Shown: piece after piece, positions 18,071-25,772 of the stretch
How the letters are laid out: every line of letters begins with the position of its first letter
How positions within the stretch are numbered: position 1 is the first letter of the stretch
Assembly (NCBI GenBank): GCA_025057015.1
Contig: JANWYG010000003.1
Location: forward strand, 1-64,000
DNA: 64,000 nucleotides
Source of the DNA: Blastocatellia bacterium
Lineage (GTDB): Bacteria > Acidobacteriota > Blastocatellia > Chloracidobacteriales > JADJPF01
Reading direction: 5' to 3'
Position numbers and translations under genes: made by a program
Notes under the pieces: generated by a model
Told to the model about the DNA's origin: nothing
Database searches by the model: none
The model's input: the letters and a program-made list of their open reading frames with translations, nothing else

Positions 18071-18084
18071 CAGGCGAAAGCCTG
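18071..18084 (+). other. GNRA-tetraloop hairpin upstream of the DUF962 gene
   Basis: CAGGC-GAAA-GCCTG is a perfect 5-bp stem capped by a GAAA tetraloop, located between the divergent kinase and DUF962 genes. No T-run follows on either strand, so it is not a classical terminator. It may be a leader element of the plus-strand gene; no known riboswitch consensus is recognised. Confidence 0.4.
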
Positions 18085-18133
18085 AAGCAACTGCCCTTAG
18101 CGTTTTCAATGGTTCGAAAAGGAGGTCAAAGCA

Positions 18134-18487
18134 TTGTCTAACAAAGAAAATAAGTATAGCTCTTTTGCCGAGTTTTGGCCATTCTATGTAGGTGAGCATA
18201 GCCGTTCAGCTACCCGTACCCTTCATTTCATAGGTACTACGCTGGGCATACTGCTGCTTGCTACGGCTGTTGCTACTAAGCTGTGGTACCTGTTGGTGCT
18301 GGTTCCGGTTGTCTCCTATGGGTTTGCTTGGTATTCGCATTTCTTTGTAGAGAGGAACCGTCCAGCTACGTTCAAATATCCCCTTTACTCACTCCTAGCA
18401 GACTTCAAGATGTACTACCTGATATTGAAGGGTGATATGAACTCCGAAGTCGAGAGGATACTGCAAAAGCAAAAAATTTCTGACTAG
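18134..18487 (+). CDS. DUF962/Mpo1-like small membrane protein
   Basis: 117 residues from a TTG start with a good GGAGG site 8 nt upstream. The DUF962 pattern is clear: FAEFWPFYVGEHS at the N-terminus, then HFIGTTLGILLLA, two hydrophobic helices (about 36-70), and FAWYSHFFVERNRPATFKYPLYSLLADFKMY. The conserved His residues match those of yeast Mpo1, a dioxygenase acting in alpha-oxidation of 2-hydroxy fatty acids. A lipid-oxidation role here is inferred from the family. It converges with the MFS transporter gene, leaving 1 nt between them. Confidence 0.88.
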   Translation: MSNKENKYSSFAEFWPFYVGEHSRSATRTLHFIGTTLGILLLATAVATKLWYLLVLVPVVSYGFAWYSHFFVERNRPATFKYPLYSLLADFKMYYLILKGDMNSEVERILQKQKISD

Positions 18488-18488
18488 C

Positions 18489-19703
18489 TCACGGCCGCTC
18501 TCCATCAGGATGGTTGCGGATAGCTATAAATAGCAGCACGGCAGCAAGGGCTGATGTAGCCGCTCCAAAGTAAAATACGCTGTTGCTGTTGAGTCCTTGC
18601 CATAATAGTCCGGCTAAGACGCTCGCAAGAAGTTTCGTTATTCCGGTCACAGCAAGGAATGTTCCCAGTGCGGTGGCAGTAGCCTCTTTGCCTATGTCAG
18701 CAGCCATTGCCTTACTGACGCCGTCCGTTAGGGCGGCATAGGAGCCGTAGAATGCGAACAGCACAAAGTAGTGCCACATGGTCGATGCTAGCGCAAAACC
18801 TAGGTAAGACATTGCGTATATGAGGAAACCAACTATAAGTACGTCTCGTCTGCCGAGCTTGTCCGAAATAGCTCCAGCAGGATACGAAGCGCCGGAATAG
18901 ACGACATTGTAGACAGTATAGCCGGCTATGATAGTCGCTTCTGAAAGCTTGACGTCTATCCCTTTGAGCAAGATGAAGATGTTTGAGGAGTTGCCTAAAC
19001 TGAATAGAGCATATATTGCTATAAAGATCCAGAACCTGCTGGACATTTGTCCAAACGTCAGACGTAGGGATGGTTTGACGGTGTTCGGTTCAGCTAACCT
19101 AGTGGCAAGTATCAAAGCTATTGCCGAGGGTATGACTGTTAGGAGTAGTATTGTTCCTAACTCAAGGTGTAATTGATGAAACAGCCAGAGTGCTATTAGA
19201 GGTCCAGCAACCGCACCAAGGCTGTCCATCATCCGCTCGAATCCAAATACTCGTCCGCGATCGGCTTTCGTCGAAACGTCCGACAGTACGGCGTCTTTAG
19301 GCGCCGATCGAATACCTTTGCCAAACCTGTCCAAAAAGCGGCCAAACATCACTGCCGGCCAGCCCGTCGCCAGAGCTACTATCGGCTTCGCTAAAGTAGT
19401 CATGCCATAACCAAGGAGTACCAACGGCTTACGCTTGCCTACGCGATCGGAAATGATTCCTGAAATGCCGCTAGTTATGCTTGCCGTCGCTTCAGCTATG
19501 CCTTCGATCAGTCCCATTACGGCAGGCTTGGTGCCTAGACTGCTGAAAAATAACGGTAGTATCGGATAGGCCATTTCGGTGCTCAGGTCGGCAAAAAAGC
19601 TGACAATGCCCAGGATGATCGCTGAACTTGGCAGGTGTCGAGTAGTTACGCTGTTTCCAACTAGTTTTCTCATACCAGGCACGTATTCTATATTTAGTTT
19701 CAT
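18489..19703 (-). CDS. MFS transporter
   Basis: About 404 residues with 11-12 hydrophobic segments. The loop-2/3 signature G-x-x-S-D-R-x-G-K-R-K appears as SGIISDRVGKRKPLV, and a related GAISDKLGRRDVLI occurs after the sixth helix, as expected for the duplicated MFS fold. The N-terminal part (FFADLSTEMAYPILPLFF) resembles a group of uncharacterised bacterial drug/metabolite exporters. Substrate unknown. The ATG at 19703 has no clear ribosome site; Met11 (19673) is an equally plausible start. Divergent from the M15-like gene with only 13 nt between start codons if 19703 is used. Confidence 0.88.
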   Translation of the reverse strand: MKLNIEYVPGMRKLVGNSVTTRHLPSSAIILGIVSFFADLSTEMAYPILPLFFSSLGTKPAVMGLIEGIAEATASITSGISGIISDRVGKRKPLVLLGYGMTTLAKPIVALATGWPAVMFGRFLDRFGKGIRSAPKDAVLSDVSTKADRGRVFGFERMMDSLGAVAGPLIALWLFHQLHLELGTILLLTVIPSAIALILATRLAEPNTVKPSLRLTFGQMSSRFWIFIAIYALFSLGNSSNIFILLKGIDVKLSEATIIAGYTVYNVVYSGASYPAGAISDKLGRRDVLIVGFLIYAMSYLGFALASTMWHYFVLFAFYGSYAALTDGVSKAMAADIGKEATATALGTFLAVTGITKLLASVLAGLLWQGLNSNSVFYFGAATSALAAVLLFIAIRNHPDGERP

Positions 19704-19716
19704 TAGGATAAAAAGT

Positions 19717-20382
19717 ATGAAAGCGTTCTACTTGTTGACTTTGTGCCTGGTGGTCTTGGCCCAGGAACCTGCTGCGGACCTCCTTGCTGCGGCAGTAGAG
19801 TATAGAGACAGTCTTATAAAACTGAAGAGTTTTTATGTGGCCGATGTGAAACGAGCCGAGGAGGCTCTGGAGAAACGTCGGGTGCTATTTGAGCAAGGCA
19901 TCGTCTCTAGGCGGGAACTACAGCTTGCCGAACGGAACCTCGAGCTTGCACTAGCAAAGATGAAACAAATAGATTCACAGATTCTAGAAGCAGAGCAAAT
20001 AGTGGCCGAAGCGGAAATGACAAAGGAGAAAGTGGATGTTTCCGAACAAATTATCCGTTATGTTGGCTATGTCGATTGGTCGATTGCAGATATCGAAGCA
20101 ATAAGACGGTTTTTCTATGGCAGATTCAAATATGAGCTGCCTGTTACTGCTTATGGTCAGTCTTCTACTCATGAGAAGCTGGGGTTGGACCATACTGACT
20201 CTGTAGACGTAGGTCTACATCCGGATAGCGAACAAGGGCAAGCACTTATGGAGTTTCTAAGGTCAAACGGAATACCTTTTTTGGCATTTCGCTCGGCGCT
20301 AGCAGGAGTCTCCACTGGAGCACATATTCATATTGGTCGGCCGTCGCAACGAAAGCAAGTATTCTCTGGCTCAAGGCGCTAA
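19717..20382 (+). CDS. Exported coiled-coil protein with M15/Hedgehog-like metallopeptidase motif
   Basis: 221 residues from the ATG at 19717 (AGGA 8 nt upstream), which gives a signal peptide (MKAFYLLTLCLVVLAQ). Residues about 20-105 form a heptad-rich helical hairpin resembling those of membrane-fusion or TolC-type proteins (FEQGIVSRRELQLAERNLELA). The C-terminal region has GLDHTDSVDVGLHPDS and, about 35 residues later, GAHIHIG: a His/Asp/His-x-His arrangement like the zinc site of LAS (M15-type) peptidases. I infer a periplasmic cell-wall or peptide hydrolase presented on a coiled coil. A longer frame opening at 19579 lies inside the divergent MFS gene and is not used. Converges with the DUF3810 gene (4-nt overlap). 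Confidence 0.7.
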   Translation: MKAFYLLTLCLVVLAQEPAADLLAAAVEYRDSLIKLKSFYVADVKRAEEALEKRRVLFEQGIVSRRELQLAERNLELALAKMKQIDSQILEAEQIVAEAEMTKEKVDVSEQIIRYVGYVDWSIADIEAIRRFFYGRFKYELPVTAYGQSSTHEKLGLDHTDSVDVGLHPDSEQGQALMEFLRSNGIPFLAFRSALAGVSTGAHIHIGRPSQRKQVFSGSRR

Positions 20383-21509
20383 CGTTTAGTCTCATGAGCA
20401 ACTATCAGCAGCACTACCTCGTCATAGTTTGCTGCTCCAGATTTGACCATATTTGCCCGCAAGTAGGTATCGTAGATGTGGGAAGAAATCTCGCTGCTGA
20501 TGCCGTGGTGCTTTTTCCAGAAAAAGTATATATCTTCTAGATCGCTTCTAGGCCCTTCTGTTAACTGGGCAAAAGTGCTGGCATAAGCTTCGGGGACTGT
20601 GCGCGCAAGTGCTGACAGCAAGTATGACGTTGCAAGTAAGTATCCAGAGTAGCGAGTATGTGCATCATCTGACTGAGTGCAAGCAAGATAGGCTAAGAAG
20701 TTTGCCTCATCCTCTAAAGCGAATCCGAACTGATGGGCCTTCTCGTGTGCAATAGTGAAAGGTTGTTCAGCGATGGGCTGCGCGATGTTGAAGAGAGGTT
20801 CGGCAGTAAAAGGGATGTAAACACCAGAAATACCTAGGTGGCTCAATAACTTTGAAGAAAAAGCAGCTTTTGGTGGAGCAAGTTTTTGTGCTGCTGCTGG
20901 CACTGGAAGGCGGGCGTATGCTTGCTCTATCGAGTTGATGCAACGCTTCAGGTCATAGCCCTTCTGTATTGCCAAAGTGTGACTGTCATTTACAGCATTT
21001 ATCATCCGAAGCGTAACTTGCTGCAGAACGTCTTTGTCGACTATGTCTGATTTCTGCAGTCCTAAGCTGAAGGTGACCGGTAGTCGTGCGTAGTTTATAC
21101 CCCATAGAAGTAAGAAAGACCAGCAGATTAGGCCTGAGGCAGTGAGTGCATCCAGCATAAGTTGCCGAATCGCTTTGAGGCGTCCCTCAGCCAAGCTTTT
21201 TTGCCTTAGCCAAGCTAAGTAGAAGATGCAGGCTATGATTAGAAGAGGTACACAAGTTTCGGCAACCGAGAAGTCAGCTGCAGCAGTTACCGTTGACAAT
21301 GCTTTGACTAGTGTCGGATAGAATGTGCGACTGTAATAGTTTTCTACTTGTTCGGGAAAGTAAAAACTCGCTCGTTGGAAGACTAGCCCTAGAGCTAGCA
21401 GCAGGCTACTAATTAGTAGCCTGCTGCTAGCTCTAGGGCTAGTCTTTGTAGTACGACACTGTTGGTTGCTACTTACACTTTGAATATCCACAGTCTCGAC
21501 AAACGTCAC
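20379..21509 (-). CDS. DUF3810 putative membrane metalloprotease
   Basis: About 376 residues. Two or three N-terminal hydrophobic segments (about 33-46, 83-95 and 118-130), then a soluble domain with [24 protein letters not shown]: an H-E-x-x-H motif with a downstream Glu, as in gluzincin-type zinc peptidases. This matches the DUF3810 family, whose members are unassayed predicted metalloproteases. The ATG at 21509 lies inside nrdJ (overlap 41 nt), and codons 22-44 are encoded by a 68-bp perfect palindrome, so the true start is uncertain. No better downstream start is visible before the first hydrophobic segment ends. Probably co-transcribed with nrdJ. Confidence 0.75.
   Translation of the reverse strand: MTFVETVDIQSVSSNQQCRTTKTSPRASSRLLISSLLLALGLVFQRASFYFPEQVENYYSRTFYPTLVKALSTVTAAADFSVAETCVPLLIIACIFYLAWLRQKSLAEGRLKAIRQLMLDALTASGLICWSFLLLWGINYARLPVTFSLGLQKSDIVDKDVLQQVTLRMINAVNDSHTLAIQKGYDLKRCINSIEQAYARLPVPAAAQKLAPPKAAFSSKLLSHLGISGVYIPFTAEPLFNIAQPIAEQPFTIAHEKAHQFGFALEDEANFLAYLACTQSDDAHTRYSGYLLATSYLLSALARTVPEAYASTFAQLTEGPRSDLEDIYFFWKKHHGISSEISSHIYDTYLRANMVKSGAANYDEVVLLIVAHETKR
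21379..21446. repeat. 68-bp perfect palindrome (34-bp arms, no loop)
   Basis: The sequence is its own reverse complement about a centre between 21412 and 21413 (AATT). Every position from 21379 to 21446 pairs; 21378/21447 is the first mismatch. It begins 22 nt past the nrdJ stop and lies within the 5' coding part of the DUF3810 gene. Neither strand has a following T-run, so it is not a standard terminator. In RNA it would fold into an extremely stable hairpin; in DNA it could extrude as a cruciform. Confidence 0.95.
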
Positions 21510-23790
21510 AGTTAGAGACGTATTCCAATTGGCCTTTGCATTCAGGACAAGTGCCGACTAGGCTGCGAGAAACTCCCCGTTCGGAATCGGCTTTGCCACA
21601 GAGCCTTCGCTTCGTAATCAAGATGCACTCGGCTATGGCTTGTTCTGGTGAGGTGCATAGCCGCTCATTAAACCATACTGAATGCGTGCCTATGACTTTG
21701 TTGAGACTACGGGCAACTTCTTCAGCTTCGAAACCACCGCGGAGCATTTTCGACGCAAGTAGTCCTACCGAGGGGCTGATAGGACCTGAAGCAAAGACCT
21801 CTAGAACACGGTTGTAGTCGTGGTTTACTGTAACGTATAGATTTGCGCCATCAAACGGTATTTGCCAGGTAGATCCGACAAGTTCTCGCGGACGGCTACT
21901 TCTTGGAGCAACCAGCTTGCCGGTTTGTCCACTGGCATCGCTACTTTTCTTCTCTTCACTACTACTTTTCTTCTCTTCCTTTTTGAAGGTCGTAAGAACC
22001 TGACCTTCACGGGATCCATCCCGATAGTATGACACACACTTTACTTTAAGGCTTCTAGCCAGCCTATAGAGCTTATCTACGTCTGAAACGGTATCGCTTG
22101 CAGCGCCGTTACAGGTCTTAGAAATCGAATTGTCGACATGCTTTTGGAATGCTCCGAGCACCCGAACGTGACTTTCAGCGCCTATTTCGTGAGCCTGCAC
22201 AAAGTAGTTCGGTAGCTCACTTTGCCGGGCTGCAAGTTCGCTAGCGGCACGCTCTAGCGACGCCTCATCTGTGGGATCATAATCTATCCCTAGTACTTCA
22301 GCAGCGATCGGATGCACGTATATCCGCTTACCGAGCGTGTCTTGACGGACGTATGCCCAAGAGAAGTTCGGCTCTATGCCAGAAGAGGTTTCTGCGACAA
22401 GGCTTATCGTCCCAGTGGGGGCTATAGTAGTAACCTCGTAGTTTCTTGGTGTTAAGGGTCGGCCTGCTTCCAAGCCCAGCTCGTTATAGAAGAAGTGCTC
22501 ATAGAGATCACGATTCGGCTCAAACTCAGCAAACACGCCTTTTTCTAGACCTAACGCGAAGCTGGCTTCCCAGGCCTCGCGGCGGATAAAGGACATCAGT
22601 TCTTCAGCCATACGCAGACTCTTTTCTGAACCGTATCTGATACCGCATTTCAGCAGCAAGTCTGCAAATCCCATGATCCCTAATCCCACCGGACGAGTTC
22701 TATGCACGGTTTCGTGTATCTCGGGTAGTGGCCAGGCACACACATCTATTACATTGTCCAGGAAACGTACGCTCACATGGACTGCTTCGCGCAGGGCCTG
22801 CCAGTCGATATTACCAGCAGAGAAGAACTTAGCAACATCGATAGAGCCTAGGTTACAGGCGTTGTATGAATGCAAGAATTGCTCGCTACAAGGATTCGAG
22901 GCCAAGATCTCGCCCATCGAGTTCTTGAGGTAGTTGTGGCGGTTTACCTCGTCTATGAAAATTATGCCAGGTTCAGCGTACTTCCACGCTGATTCGACGA
23001 TACGCCGCCAGATATCCTTGGCAAAAACCATTCCCGGTCTTGGTGGTTTTTGGCCTTCATACTCGTAGTCTTTGCCGGTTAGTGGATCAAACACAGGTCT
23101 TTCCCAGGGCTTACCGTTAAATTCCGTCTGGAACCACTCGTTCTTATCTACAGCCTCTAGGAATTTGTCTGTGACGGTCACTGAAATATTGAAATTGAGT
23201 AGGCTCGATTGATCATTCTTTGCGTGAATAAACCGGAGTATATCTGGATGGCTTACACGCAAGATTCCCATGTTGGCACCACGGCGAACACCACCTTGTT
23301 TAACCGTTTCGGTCATAGAGTTAAATATATTCATAAATGACACGGGCCCGGATGCCACGCCGTTGGTAGAGGCAACGACCGCACCAGCTGGGCGCAGTTT
23401 CTCAAAAGTAAAACCAGTACCACCACCGGTCTTGTGGATGAGTCCTGCGTTCTTAGCGGTTTCTAGAATGCCGGCAAGAGAGTCTGGTACCTCTATGACA
23501 AAACACGCCGCTAGCTGGCCATCAGGCTTACCAGCATTCACTAGGCACGGTGTGTTAGGAATGAACTTTCGCTCGACTAGCAACTGATAGGCTGCGTTGA
23601 AGAAACGCTCTCGCTCAGACTCATCTACTTCGGCTTTTGCAACTGCGCTTACAACGCGCCGCGAAATAGCTTCCCAATTTTCCAGTGCATTTCCTTCCCT
23701 ATCTTTGAGCGAGTATCGCTTGGCTACTACTTTCTGTGTGTTGATACTTAGAGCGGGGGTTTTGACTATCTTCTTCAAGCTTGTGCTCAT
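21469..23790 (-). CDS. nrdJ: Adenosylcobalamin-dependent (class II) ribonucleotide reductase
   Basis: 773 residues. Catalytic-barrel motifs: [37 protein letters not shown] with the active-site Cys/Glu region, and [18 protein letters not shown] for phosphate binding. The C-terminus has a zinc ribbon ending in a Cys pair (CPECKG, then CRDCGYSKC), the tail that re-reduces the active site. It makes deoxynucleotides without oxygen, using B12. The ATG at 23788-23790 has a strong AAGGAGG site. A TTGACA promoter, two NrdR-like boxes and a short leader ORF precede it (see those entries). The 20-residue region just before the tail is Ser/Lys-rich. Confidence 0.96.
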   Translation of the reverse strand: MSTSLKKIVKTPALSINTQKVVAKRYSLKDREGNALENWEAISRRVVSAVAKAEVDESERERFFNAAYQLLVERKFIPNTPCLVNAGKPDGQLAACFVIEVPDSLAGILETAKNAGLIHKTGGGTGFTFEKLRPAGAVVASTNGVASGPVSFMNIFNSMTETVKQGGVRRGANMGILRVSHPDILRFIHAKNDQSSLLNFNISVTVTDKFLEAVDKNEWFQTEFNGKPWERPVFDPLTGKDYEYEGQKPPRPGMVFAKDIWRRIVESAWKYAEPGIIFIDEVNRHNYLKNSMGEILASNPCSEQFLHSYNACNLGSIDVAKFFSAGNIDWQALREAVHVSVRFLDNVIDVCAWPLPEIHETVHRTRPVGLGIMGFADLLLKCGIRYGSEKSLRMAEELMSFIRREAWEASFALGLEKGVFAEFEPNRDLYEHFFYNELGLEAGRPLTPRNYEVTTIAPTGTISLVAETSSGIEPNFSWAYVRQDTLGKRIYVHPIAAEVLGIDYDPTDEASLERAASELAARQSELPNYFVQAHEIGAESHVRVLGAFQKHVDNSISKTCNGAASDTVSDVDKLYRLARSLKVKCVSYYRDGSREGQVLTTFKKEEKKSSSEEKKSSDASGQTGKLVAPRSSRPRELVGSTWQIPFDGANLYVTVNHDYNRVLEVFASGPISPSVGLLASKMLRGGFEAEEVARSLNKVIGTHSVWFNERLCTSPEQAIAECILITKRRLCGKADSERGVSRSLVGTCPECKGQLEYVSNCDVCRDCGYSKCK

Positions 23791-23819
23791 TAGGCCTCCT
23801 TATTTTCGGGCCTTTTCAT
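23790..23819 (-). CDS. Nine-codon leader ORF coupled to nrdJ (tentative)
   Basis: ATG at 23819-23817 encodes MKRPENKEA and stops at TAA, whose last A is the first base of the nrdJ ATG (TAATG). The nrdJ ribosome site lies inside this ORF. A 6-bp hairpin (CGGGCC 23807-23812 with GGCCCG 23823-23828) overlaps its start. It lacks a clear ribosome site of its own, so translation is uncertain. Confidence 0.3.
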   Translation of the reverse strand: MKRPENKEA

Positions 23820-23838
23820 GGCGGCCCGTCGAACGTCG

Positions 23839-23867
23839 AGAATATATACTAGCTTGGATTTTGTCAA
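23839..23867 (-). promoter_or_regulatory. nrdJ promoter
   Basis: On minus, a perfect TTGACA (23867-23862) is followed after 17 nt by TATTCT (23844-23839). The predicted start near 23832 gives a leader of about 40 nt containing a CGGGCC/GGCCCG hairpin and the AAGGAGG ribosome site. Confidence 0.65.
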
Positions 23868-23877
23868 CAGAAAAAAA

Positions 23878-23917
23878 CAATATATTGTGGTTTATTTGTG
23901 AGTACCACAATAAGTTG
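23878..23917. promoter_or_regulatory. Two NrdR-like boxes upstream of nrdJ
   Basis: CAATATATTG (23878-23887) is an exact match to the core of the NrdR consensus (CwATATATwG). CAATAAGTTG (23908-23917) is a weaker second copy. The centres are 30 bp apart, about three helical turns, as is usual for NrdR box pairs. They lie immediately upstream of the nrdJ -35 box, so NrdR repression according to dATP/ATP level is expected. nrdR itself is not in the window. Confidence 0.65.
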
Positions 23918-24006
23918 AGGAATGAAGACGAAGTTGAGCATACACAGACGTCTGGCATTGTAGCATCCATTCTATTTTTCCCTGGTAAGCAAGCTTTTGA
24001 ATTTGC

Positions 24007-24381
24007 TCAAATGTGAAGGCCGCGAGGAAGTGTCGTCTTGCGTATAATCCTAGGCTTTAGGATTGAACAAAGAACAGCGATCGTTTGCTCTATTTCGTTA
24101 TGTCCGAAGACGAAGAAGTCCACGGCTACGAAGTGGTTGTCTGGTTCAGCGTGTATCGAGATATGACCACGTGGTATTTCGAAAAAAGCCATGATGCTTG
24201 TACCGCCCTGGTACTTTCTTATGGTTGGCTCGGCAACAACGCAGCCTGCTTGTTGTAGGGTTTGAAGGACAAGTTCAAGGAGTTTGGTTGCGTCATGGAC
24301 GATTTCTGGATGAGTTATAGATATCAGGTCAGCCATGATGTGCTGGCATTCTAGGTGAAGTAGATCCTGTGGATTTTCCAT
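24007..24381 (-). CDS. SpeD-fold protein lacking the self-processing serine and catalytic cysteine
   Basis: 124 residues from the ATG at 24379-24381 (AAGGATAGG upstream). It aligns along its length with bacterial S-adenosylmethionine decarboxylase proenzyme: QHIMADL near the N-terminus, GGTSIMAFFE, then GHISIHAEPDNHFVAVDFFVFG, and a C-terminal LPRG. In true SpeD the cleavage site is E-S-H, where Ser becomes the pyruvoyl group; here it is R71-G72-H73. The catalytic Cys of F-T-C-G is Phe (FVFG). Autocleavage and classical decarboxylation should therefore be impossible. I infer a repurposed paralogue, perhaps a ligand-binding or regulatory protein. It starts 4 nt after the 139-residue gene and so is its operon partner. 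Confidence 0.75.
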   Translation of the reverse strand: MENPQDLLHLECQHIMADLISITHPEIVHDATKLLELVLQTLQQAGCVVAEPTIRKYQGGTSIMAFFEIPRGHISIHAEPDNHFVAVDFFVFGHNEIEQTIAVLCSILKPRIIRKTTLPRGLHI

Positions 24382-24385
24382 AGTC

Positions 24386-24805
24386 CTATCCTTGTCCTTG
24401 CTGGCTGTAATCTTTCTCAACGGGTTCTGGATTAGAGGAGTCTAATCTTCTGACGATGTCTTGAAAGTCCTCTACCATACGGGAAACACTAGGGAGGCAG
24501 TAGTACAACTTTCTTAGCGCTTCGGTGACTTTTGCGCCGTTTGCGTTGTTTAGCTCATACTCGCGATAGCAACCGGTTTCCTGTACCTGTATTAGCAGCT
24601 CCATGGAGTTATCTCGCATACGTGCAAACGTGGCAAATATTCCTTCGTCAGAGATCATCGTATAAAGCTGCTCTACGGTTCCCTCTTTCCATTTGACTTG
24701 TTCTGGATCGGTACGAATCCAGTTAAGGCGTCCTTCGTCTGTTGCTTTTGCTAGCGCTTCGATTAGAGCTATTTGAGTCTGTTCAATAATCTGAGGTTCG
24801 TACAT
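24386..24805 (-). CDS. Unrecognised 139-residue protein paired with the SpeD-like gene
   Basis: No family recognised. It is acidic, helical at the N-terminus (QTQIALIEALAKATDEGRL), with a central segment KWKEGTVEQLYTMISDEG that looks like an alternating strand/helix fold, and a disordered Ser/Gln-rich tail. It has no signal peptide or membrane segment. It lies 4 nt upstream of the SpeD-like gene on the same strand, so the two products probably work together. The start at 24805 is an ATG with a purine-rich AGGC upstream. Confidence 0.7.
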   Translation of the reverse strand: MYEPQIIEQTQIALIEALAKATDEGRLNWIRTDPEQVKWKEGTVEQLYTMISDEGIFATFARMRDNSMELLIQVQETGCYREYELNNANGAKVTEALRKLYYCLPSVSRMVEDFQDIVRRLDSSNPEPVEKDYSQQGQG

Positions 24806-24907
24806 TTTGCCTCCAGAGCCTAATTTATTTTCGAAAAACCAAGCAATTTTTCAACCATTTTCTGATGTTATCAAGTATAAGTAGAGCAAAACTTGCACGG
24901 CTAAACT

Positions 24908-25771
24908 CTAGCTTGCAAGGGCGAGCTTAGTCAGTAGAGAAAGCTTCTCTTTGAAACCTAACTTAGGACGGTTTATGAATATGTTGTAACGATTTCGTCG
25001 TAGCAGTTCAAGGATAGTTACGCCGCCATGCCAGACAAGCTTTAGCTCCCACTTTAGCCTACCTTGTACGAGGCTATATAGTGGCCGGCCTTGCTTAAAC
25101 AGTTGGTAAGTACGCTCGGCTAGTGAATCCATCAAGGCTATGTAGTTTTTGCAGTAGATGTGTTGACGTAGCTGAGCTTCGCTGTAGCCGTAATGCTGCA
25201 TCTCTGCAAGCGGAATGTAGAGTCTATCTTTGCCTTCTAGATCGATTAGCACATCCTGCCAAAAGTTTGTAAGTTGTAACGCAGTGCAGATAGCGTCCGA
25301 TTGTAGATGCAGACGTTCATCTTTGTAACCAAACAAAAGCAATATCAGTCTACCTACAGGATTGGCTGAGCGGCGACTGTAGTCAAGTAAGTCATCGAAT
25401 GTTTCGTGTCTCGACTTGCGAACATCGAGCAAGAAGGCGTCTATGAGATCATGAAAAAGTTGTTCGGGTAACTGGTGTAGCCTGATAGTTTCGGAAAGAG
25501 CTATGAAGACTGGATGTGTAGCGTTACCATCTACAGCTTGCTGCAGTTTAGCCCTCCAACTTTCCAAAAGCTCGATACGCTGTTCGGCTGACATCTCACC
25601 TTCGTCAGCGAAGTCATCAGCTCCTCGAGCAAAGGCGTAGATGCTATAGAAATGCTTTCGCAGGTGTTTGGGAATGATGGCTGAGCCTACGGGAAAGTTT
25701 TCATAGTGCGTTTGTGCTATCTTTGCGCAGTAGCTGTAGGCTTCGCCTATTGACCAAGTTTTCGCTGCCAT
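24908..25771 (-). CDS. hpnC: Squalene/phytoene synthase family, HpnC-like
   Basis: About 287 residues. Two aspartate-rich prenyl-diphosphate sites are present: the region with FARGADDFADEGEMS at about 48-62, and LTNFWQDVLIDLEGKDRLYIP at about 166-186. FPVGSAIIPKHLRKHFYSIYAFAR is typical of HpnC, which with HpnD and HpnE converts farnesyl diphosphate to squalene for hopanoids. HpnD and HpnE are not in the window. The ATG at 25771 is 1 nt past the ispH stop; a GTG at 25780 would overlap ispH. Following ispH makes sense because IspH supplies the C5 precursors. Confidence 0.9.
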   Translation of the reverse strand: MAAKTWSIGEAYSYCAKIAQTHYENFPVGSAIIPKHLRKHFYSIYAFARGADDFADEGEMSAEQRIELLESWRAKLQQAVDGNATHPVFIALSETIRLHQLPEQLFHDLIDAFLLDVRKSRHETFDDLLDYSRRSANPVGRLILLLFGYKDERLHLQSDAICTALQLTNFWQDVLIDLEGKDRLYIPLAEMQHYGYSEAQLRQHIYCKNYIALMDSLAERTYQLFKQGRPLYSLVQGRLKWELKLVWHGGVTILELLRRNRYNIFINRPKLGFKEKLSLLTKLALAS

Positions 25772-25772
25772 T

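Noticed and set aside
18033-18133. c-di-GMP riboswitch
   Set aside because: The GAAA-capped stem is present but the second conserved stem and the GCAAA/GACGCAAAGCC signature are not.
21379-21446. Rho-independent terminator of nrdJ
   Set aside because: The palindrome has no T-run on either side and lies inside a coding frame.
23791-24006. Cobalamin riboswitch before nrdJ
   Set aside because: The gap is about 215 nt, with a promoter close to the gene and NrdR-like boxes; no B12-box (GCCACTG) is seen.
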